A DNA stretch of 64,000 bases from Saccoglossus kowalevskii (taxonomy: Eukaryota; Hemichordata; Enteropneusta; Harrimaniidae): NCBI RefSeq assembly GCF_000003605.2, contig NW_003109979.1, forward strand, positions 86,219 to 150,218. The letters are read 5' to 3'. Of the stretch, positions 44,601 to 64,000 are shown piece by piece. The position numbers were made by a program, and so were the translations under genes. Below the pieces are notes generated by a model. That model was not told the DNA's origin. It saw nothing but the letters and a program-made list of their open reading frames with translations, and searched no databases. Position 1 is the first letter of the stretch, and the number at the start of each line of letters is the position of its first letter.

Positions 44601-47600
44601 CAAATTTGTTGTGAGATTAGGCTTAAATGAAGATGGTACATTTTGAATGTGATTGAATGAATGAGCTCACAAAGCACATATACATAGGTATAATAAGCAT
44701 GGACTGTGAATACAATAAATATGACTTATTTTTGATATGATTTGAATAATTCTGTATATGTATGGGGAGGGGGCATAATTTACCTTCTCATAAATATAAT
44801 CATCATTCGTTATACGTTATTCAACCACGCATGGCAAGACATCATGCAGATGACAACATCTAGCTGCGTACGTGCAGAGCTTCGCTACTGAAATAATGTT
44901 TTCTCAAGATCTAGTGTGACTTTTCAATGTTGCCGTCCCGGGTCAGTTACATCCCCATACTATCACAATAACATTGCACGACAGTGGTATAGATGTGTTT
45001 TTCAAATCATAATAAAAATCCATAACAACAGATGGTTATTTAGACTTCCTAGTGTATTTCATAACTGGTATTTCCTAACAACCAACACGTCGACGATTCG
45101 CTTTGTGCCAAGAACTACGTAATTATTCGCGACGCGATTAAATGTATGGAATATATTGTCACGTGCCGTGCAAAAATCACTAGAACCGTCTTTCAAATAT
45201 CTATCTATCACATCACTGCTTGGCAGTTAATTATTTCATTTGAAACATCGCGAACTCGCAAATTTGACTAATTTGTTTATATTCGTGAGACGTTAGCCGT
45301 CGGTGCTCATCATGTCGCAACCTCGAACGAGGCTACGGATTGATGACGTACTAACGGGTCGGAATATCACGTGTATCAGAAAACACAAATGAATCTAGTG
45401 CAAGTGTGGGGTAATTTGTTAAGAATAGACGCGGTTTTAATTGTTGAGTGAAAGGTTTTATCAAATAAATGACACAGATCAAATAAACAATGCGGGTGCT
45501 TGAATTGTTTCTGTGTAAATAACCATTTTTTGGACCTCTGGGAAATAATTTGGCGTGTGACGTTCCTGTGTTAAAAAATGCACATGCATTCTTAGTACCA
45601 GGACAATTTGTTTAGCAAGTCACTCAGATACGATGTTTCACTTTGAATGACAAATTTACTGGATATGAGTGTATATAAAACGTCTTCAAATGATTTGGGT
45701 TGTAGGGAGTATGATCGCCAAAAGGAACGGAATTCACGCAGGGTAATTAAAATTACCGCAACTACATTCCATGAGATGATAAAATACCAAACTATGGCCT
45801 GGGTTTTGTTTGCATTCATTTTCAAATGAGAAGCCGCGGCGATTGATTGTAACTACGTTTTCCAAATCGAATGCAGACAATATAACGCCTAGTCGCAATT
45901 AATTATTCTACCTGTGATACATCATCGATATAGTGTGAACTTAACGCGAATAGTGAAGTAGATTTAGTGTCAGGAACGTCGCATAATTGTGGGATAAACA
46001 ATATCCCACAATCCATTAGTATTTTCACAATGTCCTCGCGTTCAGGAAATATGTGTATATTGCCATGATATGAATGTTAACAAAAAAATAGAATGTTGAG
46101 CAACAAAAAGCGATATAATTAAAGACCAATTCGGTCTGGCTTTGCACGAATACATGTATACTGCTTGAAATTGAAACTGGTGTCCTCTTACTTTCATATG
46201 AGTAGGGTGGAAGTAGAAAGTCAAAACCTCACTTCCGTCCTCATATAGACCGTGACTACGCAAGTAAAGTAGTCGGCTAGCCAGACCAAGTAGACAGATG
46301 TGCGACATGACGACATACCATACTGAAACTACAAGTACTCACATGCCAAGGACATTTCGTAATAACTTAAACTTTAAGAAATCAGTGACGGGGTTATACA
46401 ATATAACACCCTAACCATTAAATTTTAGCCCAGCTGGTTCTGGGTTTATTAAAGACGAAGTGTGACGTCATTGTTATTTTCCAATTTGTATGATCCGTGT
46501 ACGCATCGCGTAGGATTTGATTTTGTGATCAGACATCACTCCCTTCGCTACAGTTTCTGCTCTCCGATATCATTTCGGGATGTGTTGCCATAACAACCAA
46601 TTTTATCATTTTTCACAGGCCATCACAATAATAAGTGGGTATTATAAAGAACCTTGGCAAACAACAACACATTGATCCCTGATGAAGTTCCACAAACGTA
46701 GGAGAATACAATTTACGTTTTAACACCACTTTTCATTCTCTAGATATTCACTATTGTATTCAGGTACCCGCCATCTTGTTATTCTATCAAAGGATTGTGG
46801 GTAAAGTGTGACATATAAAACTGTTCTTCTTGGCCTGAATTACACCTTTGAGTAATGGAGGTTTAATCGACTGACTGCCTTCGTACTGTGCTCTAATTGC
46901 AACAACATGGAGTGGAAAGTGTGAAGCATGAATTAAAATAATTACGAGAATGGCCGCTGTGGGCAACTCTTTAGCATTAACCATCTCAAAATGTGACTTG
47001 ACGATAACCAGTAGAACTGAGCATGCACTTTAACATGTTATGACGTTTTGTTAACGTACTAGTACACTGCAAACTAACTAGTAGAAATACAATCTTATAG
47101 ATATATCATCATAGAAGGAGTACTTTGACCGGGTATGGAAGGGGAACTCACTTTTGTCCCTAAAGAATTTTATCCCACACAAATATTGAACGTCTTTGCA
47201 GAGAAAATTAATTCAAGCTAAAATAAAGTATTTTGCAGTATTCACTCAGCAAATCTGAGTCTCATCGTAGTCATACGGTGACGTTCAGTTGGTGAAACAA
47301 CATTGAAGTTGCTTTTTGGTTGTTTACTGCATGTATGAAAAATTAAGGCGACATGTGGTTGAAAATTTCTACTGAGTTCAAACGCGTACATCATTAAACG
47401 TTCGATTATCTGATGGACCTCTGCCCAGTGACCCCCTTTTATGTCGGACAAAAGTTATGGACTACTTTTCTTCACTTGATTGTTAAATTGCGTGACATGC
47501 TGTCGGCATCTCATATCGTGTGGCTGTCAGTGCGTTTGCTGGTACGTTAAAGGAAATGAAATATATTTATAGAATAGTTGTTAAACCTGTAATGGACTCT

Positions 47601-48150
47601 TAATAACTTCTCAAACAGGTGCTAGATGGCGGTAGGTATGACTGTCCTTGATCTTAGGCAAGGTGACGTCGTTCCGTATACGCACGATGCATTGTTCTGA
47701 AGGGAAAATTATTGCGAATGATACCCGTACAGGACTCCGTCGCTTTGGAGTGTTCGGTATACTCTATTTGTGGTACGTAGTGCGAAACCGCGCATGCTCA
47801 GTTAGACAAATAGTTATAAAAACATCACAATTCAAAGTGATTTAAATACTTGCCCCTTATCTGAATATATTCATTGTTAGACAGTGTTTCTCTATCGCTA
47901 CAATTTACATTGTCGTACAGAATAAAAAAAAAACTGCGCTCTGTATTCAACATCTGTCTTCTCTGTCACGATGGTTGCTATTAGCCTTGCTCTGACAGTG
48001 GTCGTAATGTAAACAGCCGTCTAAAATGGGGGGGGGTGCAGACGTCCGAATTCCGATTCCAAGACATTGACAATTGGATAACGACTCAGTCTCGTGAAAG
48101 AAATATAATGCAGTGATCATGGGTTATCTTTCAGTGAAGTTAATGGCGAT
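41620..48150. other. Gene-poor stretch of 6.5 kb
   Basis: No gene recognised. It holds a further X-box-like word GTTGCCATAACAAC at 46584-46597 and an imperfect inverted word around 44188-44268 (GCAGC, CGCGTT and CAA elements). Its short open frames show no domain. Confidence 0.45.
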
Positions 48151-48158
48151 ATTATAGA

Positions 48159-48275
48159 AATATTGACTCGGGCCGAGGTCGATATACAGATTTGTTGACC
48201 GGGGCGAGGCCCAGGTCAACAATGCTTTCTGAGGGCCGACAAATCTGTATATCAGCCGAGGCTGGGGTCGATATT
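48159..48275. repeat. Nested fold-back element
   Basis: Two 37-bp arms (48159-48195 and 48239-48275) match inverted at 29 of 37 places, the inner 15 (GATATACAGATTTGT) exactly. Within and overlapping them a second perfect pair, TTGTTGACC and GGTCAACAA (48192-48200 and 48214-48222), forms another stem. GC-rich words of the type GGCCGAGG recur five times. Looks like a small fold-back MITE or structured repeat; no target duplication recognised. Confidence 0.65.
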
Positions 48276-48289
48276 TGTATTATTATACC

Positions 48290-49820
48290 GAATAAAACAA
48301 ATACTCTTGTAAAAAGCTGCATTGCAAGATCTCTCCTGTCCAAGATTTTGATGACAATATCCATATTGTTCTCCATCGTACTTATATTCCACAATCACTT
48401 CCGAAATTACTGTCACATTTAAGATTGTTGTAGAAATCAACTAGCTACGAACGATTATCTGACATTTCAGAAGCCGTGGCGTTTACACCTGACGCGCGCG
48501 CACACATACACTCACGCGGGCCTAACTAAACGCAATATAATAACACATTTCCGGTTAAATGAGCAATCCACGTATGTGTACGATACACAATGAGTAATGA
48601 AATTACCTTAGTGAAATAAACAGATGCACTAAACGTCGGTATACGTCAACATATCCTGCGATACCGTGCGACAAGTTATCAGCGCTATCTACGTATACGG
48701 TGTGGCCCATACAGTCGTCGTATCCGATGTTGTTCGAAATGTTCACAAATTAAAGGTGATCCCCGGGACAACGCCGACGAACCTCAACGGCGAATCGTAA
48801 GAAGCCGATTATAACGTCTTTGACCGCTGACAAGTCAATGTGCAATTATATTGACCAAAAAATGCGATTATTAATATAAATATCTGAAACCATAACGACT
48901 GTTCGTGTCGACAATGAGGTCAGTTTTGTTACAGACGGGTCAGCTGTCGTTCAGCACATTACACACGTGCTGATATGCGAGGAATGTAAGCGTAATATTT
49001 CAAGGGATAAAATAAAGAAATGTCGGCATTAGTTTCAAGTGACGTGAATTTTAGAGTAGCAGCTACTCCAATTCCACCATATGACCGAAACTGCCAGAGT
49101 GTCTGATGCCATCATAGCGCGCGCGCGGTTGTCGAGACATTGGTTTTATTTGTATTGTTTGGATTCGAGAGCCTATTTTTAGTTCTAGACGGTTTCCGTA
49201 CTGACTATAGGTCCTTCCCATGCGTGAACGGAACTAGATTTAACTATGGTCCTACAAATTAAACCCCATAAGTCCATCGTCTAGCCGATAAGCAAACTTA
49301 TTGGATTTGTAGCTTTCAATCCCAGACCGTGCTAGAATGTAGTCTGAGCGCAGTTTATAAAGCCGGATAAGCGGGGAATGATAAAATTCGTACTACTTAA
49401 TTACGAAATTGCAAATCACAATCACAAAATTTCGAGTTGGTCATGTATTAAAATATTTGCAATCATTTATTGTTTTCGAATACGAGAAATATACAATTTA
49501 TATTAAATAATGAATATTTTGACAAAGTACTTTACATGTAGCTTTACATTGCATTTGATGCCTTCTTATTAACATGAGTGTATAACTGTCAGATGTTTTG
49601 TACTTTGCCTTAAAGTTAGATGTCCGATGAACAAGCGTTGGACTGTGAATCATGCCGTGAGTCCTCGTCGCCGCCTTCACTGTGTTCAGCTATATCTGTG
49701 TTGTAATAAACACAAAACATATACCACGCGTTTAGTTTGGAACTGTCTTAACATATTCACGAATTCCGCGTTGTCTGACTGTATATAATGTAACTATGTT
49801 TAATACATGTGTAATATATT
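48290..49820. other. Intergenic upstream of the kinase promoter
   Basis: No gene recognised. Has alternating CG runs (48494-48504, 49118-49127). Confidence 0.45.
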
Positions 49821-49827
49821 AAAAATT

Positions 49828-49981
49828 CCTTATGTGGCGTGCATTATTAAGACGTTGTGTACATAGCGCCTCTATAACAGAATGCCCCGATTAATTCACA
49901 CGGCTCCACCCTGCTTGTGACGTTTTGTTTATTAGTTCCTTATATGGCACGTGACGGTGACGTTTCGGACGAGTTTATAAA
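49828..49981 (+). promoter_or_regulatory. Candidate PLK2/3 promoter: CArG boxes, E-box, CRE half-site, TATA
   Basis: CCTTATATGG (49938-49947) is a perfect CArG box, the SRF-binding core. It is directly followed by the E-box CACGTG (49948-49953), TGACGT (49958-49963, a CRE-type half site) and TTTATAA (49974-49980, TATA-like). A second, one-mismatch CArG (CCTTATGTGG) lies at 49828-49837. The expected start of transcription would be near 50005, giving a 5' UTR of about 630 nt unless spliced. Mammalian PLK2 and PLK3 are serum-induced immediate-early genes, so an SRF site is meaningful. Confidence 0.5.
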
Positions 49982-50633
49982 CATGGAGGGATGTTGGTAT
50001 GGGGGTTGGACTCGTTCATTCTGACGAAAAATACTGAATATAGTAGTAAAAAAGCATACGTACCAATTACTATTAATATATCAAGTCTCGCCTTAACAAT
50101 TGCTGAATAATATTGCTGGGCATCTGCTCCATCAACGCCACGTTTACTATCATACCCTCCTTAATAAATGGTTTTACCCAACAGGGGGGGACATTCTCGT
50201 GACCTGATCAGTATGCTATTGTAAAGCTAGAACCACACCACCTGCGTAAGGCCTATCACATTAGCGCGTGTTAGTTGTTCGTGAAAGGAGCGTTTTTAAA
50301 TACGAATTGGTGTGTACGGGTAGCCAAGGACCACCACATCACTAAACATTCAAATTCATTCATACGTTGTGTTCGGCAGAGATAGCAGGACAAAGACCGA
50401 GTCATTTGTTGTACTGATAACAGACAGTATCGTATCTTCGCGAGCAGTGTGTTCAACTATACATACACACCAATATTTCCAGATTGACCAGGCTTTCGTG
50501 TTGACTGAATCACAATAACACGAGGAAATACTTCAAAGTTGAACTAGAAACGTAGCCGTATTCGTAATTCCCGGTACAGAGGGCACGGAAGCAAGCTCAC
50601 GAAAACACTCAATTACTGTCGCTGTTGCGTAGT

Positions 50634-60848
<10,215 letters not shown>

Positions 60849-62012
60849 CATTAACCATTTCAGGTATTTTGTCGAAATGGATTTTTTTTTGACTGATTAA
60901 TGATGAAACTGAATAGTGAAGTCGTACTGTTTACCACAAAGAAGATTACGTTGACTTTGCCAAAGAAACACTGCGTTATTGTGAACACTGATGGTTACAG
61001 CTACGTGTATATACGAAACGTTGTTGACTTAGATCCTATGCACTTAGTGGTTAAACAGGGTTATTTTATTTGATCTGTGGTGCTAATTTTTGTTTCGAAC
61101 CTGACATAAATCTTCTATGTAGAGGTATTTTTTGGGGCGTCACCTTTCAAGCAATGGCGCCTGGTTATATGCTTTACGTCCAATCCGTTCATCCAACTAA
61201 CTTGGATTATGCTTGTATAAAAACGTGCTTCCGTAAATTCTAGTTGTTGCCATAGAGGGCTCATGGTTGATTTGCTTTTTTACGAGAGTACATGTACCGA
61301 CATTGCATATATATATATATTTATGTTGATAGATTTGTCGAAAATGTAGTGTTTATTTAATTTATCGAGTTTATCAGAGTTTGACTGCCAACTATATTGT
61401 ATATTATATTGTACAAGTGCGCATGTGCCTTAAAAGTGGTGCGTCGTCAACGGGTTGCTTTGTCGTTGAGGGCGGGTGTGTTGATGTTAATCTCTCTATG
61501 ACGAATAGATTTTGGAATCTGGTTTGTGCTGCGGGATCATTGCACAACGATTATCCTAATCATTCTGACGAGTAAGAAAACTCAATAAATCGTTATTTTA
61601 ATTTATTGTAATGCGAGTTATTTTTCTATTTGTTGCGTTTCTTCTAAAAAAAAAATAGTCCGGTCGAGAGTGGATGCGCTGCAGCAATTTTTATGAAGTC
61701 CAGTACTGCGTTACTAAACCACACGTATATTGTGTAGGAAGTCTCTTGACAATAATGTGCGTTTTATGGAACAAAGATAGGACGGATTTGTGTAGGGACC
61801 AGAGAAACTAAACACGCACACGAATGTAATAATTATTTGGTTCCACTAAAGAAATTTACATGACTACCTTCATCTTGCTTTCAGTTCACTTCTTACTGTG
61901 TACATATATGTTTTTCAATTTTATGAAGAATTACAAATCTGAGTGGGTGTTTTTTCTGGGTATTTAATCCACAAATATAAATGTTATAAAGTTTGTCTTT
62001 TGAGAAAATAAA
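60849..62012 (+). other. Presumed 3' UTR of the PLK2/3 gene
   Basis: Possible poly(A) signals AATAAA at 61584-61589 and 62007-62012. Two adjoining ATTTA pentamers (61355-61364) and another near 61318 are AU-rich elements as found in unstable immediate-early mRNAs. The true end is not known. Confidence 0.5.
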
Positions 62013-63017
62013 GAGTATGTGACAAAATAATACTATCGTCTGTGTAAATGAATTTCAAATCGTCCAAAAGCGAATTTCTTCAAGTTGACAAATTTTGTAG
62101 TTTGTGACATTATTTTGAGAATAAAATTCCACCTGATGACTATCATATTTTATGTTCAAAATCTTGCGATCCTCCCTCCATAGCCGCTACTATTTGAACT
62201 TGACTGGTTCTGTTTACACAAGATGCAGACATGTTGAGTCGGTTTTAAGACTGTTTTGGGCCATTGAGAGAATTCTTGATGTATTGATAAAAAACAATAG
62301 AAGTGGTAATTAAGGGTACAGAAATTAACTTTTGTAAATTGATTTGCATGACCAGTTAGAGTAAACTACAAATCCAAACTGCACTCTATTATAGTGGGTT
62401 TTTCCCATTGGGTAAATTGTGTACAGTAAACGTACTTCGTAAAAGCCACCAGTTAGGGGCGGGTGGTAATACAACTACATATCATGTTGACCATGTATAG
62501 AATTGAATAAGTCAACGACAACCTTGAAGCCGCCAAACTCGCGACAAAACTCTTCAAAGGCGTCAAAATAACTAACTTAGTTTAAAAACTTCATAATTGG
62601 GTCATTTAGAATGTAAAGTCTCAAACATTCTGTGTGGATGTGTGTGCGAGCCACAGGTATAAACAATATGAACAGTGTCATCAGTAGAGTCCCTTGCACA
62701 CATTTGAGTCGCAGTTCTGCCGTGTTAGACTGTTCGCCTTTTCAACAAGTGGTTCTATATGGCGAGAATATGAGCAGTTCCAAATTCTTGGGGTTCAGAA
62801 TCTGACGTCGTCCAAAATAGATTATTCGGCAGTCTAAATCATTTTAAACATTTTGTCGCTAGAGGGCGAACTTTATTTTCCCAGTTAATGTTGGTATTGA
62901 CATGAACCCTATACTTTCTATGGCATAGAAAAGAACCATTGCAACTGTTTGGCAAGGCGATTACCATTATTAGGCAGTATTTCGTCATTTGAATAACATA
63001 AAATCGGGCACTCGTGT
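62013..63017. other. Intergenic, no gene recognised
   Basis: AT-rich. No open frame of note. The word TAGAGGGCGAAC (62862) also occurs at 60550, near the other copy of the dispersed repeat. Confidence 0.45.
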
Positions 63018-63180
63018 CGGTCTTTTATGCATGTTCTTTACGTAATGAAGCTTTTGTCCCTGGCGAAAAGTAACAAAAAATGTGATTAATATAATGACGT
63101 AGTGTCCTGTGTGGAATGCATACATTATCAGCTATGTTTCTGGCGGTTTGCTCTGTGAATGATTTTTTTAGACTATTGAC
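63018..63180. repeat. Dispersed repeat, copy 2
   Basis: Direct-orientation copy of 60361-60535 with small changes. 2.6 kb apart. Confidence 0.7.
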
Positions 63181-63344
63181 AAATATAAAAAAATAAAGAT
63201 CGTTTGTACTTTGTGAATACAAGAACATCGCAGAGGCCAGTTATGCCACATAAATTAAGTCTTATTGGTCTTTTTAGGTCAAATTCATAATGAAAATCGT
63301 ACACCACACATTTTTATTCATATAATGAATGCAAATCTCAAACA

Positions 63345-64000
63345 TGGATATGGGGAATGTAAACCATACACGTGTATGCACATGGGGAATGTAAACCATA
63401 CACGTGTATGCACATGGGGAATGCAAACCATACACGTGTATGCATATGGCGAATGCAAACCATACACGTGTATGCATATGGGGAATGTAAACCATACACG
63501 TGTATGCAAATGGGGAATGCAAACCATACACGTGTATGTATATGGGAAATGCAAACCATACACGTGTATGCACATGGGGAATGTAAACCATACACGTGTA
63601 TGCACATGGGGAATGTAAACCATACACGTGTATGCACACGGGGAATGTAAACCATACACGTGTATGCACATGGGGAATGTAAACCATACACGTGTGTGTA
63701 TATGGCGAATGCAAACCATACACGTGTATGCATATGGGGGGATGTAAACCATACACGTGTATGCAAATGGGGAATGTAAACCATACACGTGTATGTATAT
63801 GGGGAATGCAAACCATACACGTGTATGCATATGGGGAATGTAAAGCATACACGTGTATACACAAGGGGAATGTAAACCATACACGTGTATGCACATGGGA
63901 AATGTAAACCCATACACGTGTATGCACAAGGGGAATGTAAACCATACACGTGTATGCACAAGGGGAATGTGAACCATACACGTGTATGCACAAGGGGAAT
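63345..64000. repeat. 32-bp satellite with a palindrome in each unit
   Basis: About 20 units of a 32-bp repeat (GTAAACCATACACGTGTATG followed by CACATGGGGAAT). Almost all hold the perfect 14-bp palindrome CATACACGTGTATG with the E-box core CACGTG. Two units differ inside the palindrome. Linker variants are CACATGG, CATATGG, CAAATGG and CACAAGG. The array runs off the right edge. Because 32 is not a multiple of three, repeat frames stay open on both strands in several phases; they are not genes. Confidence 0.95.

Noticed and set aside
63274-63993. Long minus-strand open frame of 239 codons at the right edge
   Set aside because: It is a by-product of the 32-bp satellite: all three minus frames are open with the same repeated words, and there is no start context or other exon.
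63345-64000. CRISPR-like regular repeat
   Set aside because: There are no unique spacers; the whole 32-bp unit repeats. Surroundings are eukaryotic.

Overview
The window looks like nuclear DNA from an invertebrate animal. It is AT-rich, its genes are intron-split with GT/AG junctions, it has long gene-poor stretches, and it carries micro-, mini- and MITE-type repeats. The gene content (an EPN-type C-type lectin, Frizzled-CRD proteins, a Tctex-type dynein light chain and a single PLK2/3-type polo kinase) fits a marine deuterostome such as a cephalochordate or hemichordate, or possibly a lophotrochozoan. I cannot settle the species from sequence alone.

Layout. 1-2.6 kb: the 3' part of a C-type lectin-domain gene (+). 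5.3-6.8 kb: an internally deleted LINE remnant (-). 6.9-24 kb: a cluster of small secreted Frizzled-type cysteine-rich-domain (CRD) genes. On the + strand there are three intact coding copies (7.7, 18.5 and 21.0 kb), one decayed copy (23.6 kb) and at least two promoter-only relics (8.5 and 22.6 kb). On the - strand there is a second, more Frizzled-like CRD-only gene (12.0-11.6 kb). Its neighbourhood was duplicated to 14.2-17.6 kb, where the 5' half of the gene copy is replaced by a 2-kb array of a 27-bp minisatellite and a 648-bp element has inserted. 24-31 kb: gene-poor, with MITEs. 31.6-32.7 kb: a DYNLT5/Tctex1-domain dynein light chain (+). 32.7-49.8 kb: a 17-kb gene-poor stretch with several TIR elements. 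49.8-62 kb: a complete 13-exon PLK2/3-type polo-like kinase (+), whose upstream region has a TATA box and a perfect CArG (SRF) box. 63.3-64 kb: a 32-bp satellite, each unit of which carries the palindrome CATACACGTGTATG; it runs off the right edge.

How the genes work together. The CRD cluster is the most distinctive part. It is a local birth-and-death family of secreted, CRD-only proteins with no NTR, netrin or seven-helix part. The + strand members replace the usual acidic CRD helix with a basic stretch carrying a furin-like RAKR, and two of them end in a short HCHCxIQCDCPG tail. They could act as secreted Wnt or lipid binders, but that is inference. I see no functional link between the CRD cluster, the dynein light chain and the polo kinase.
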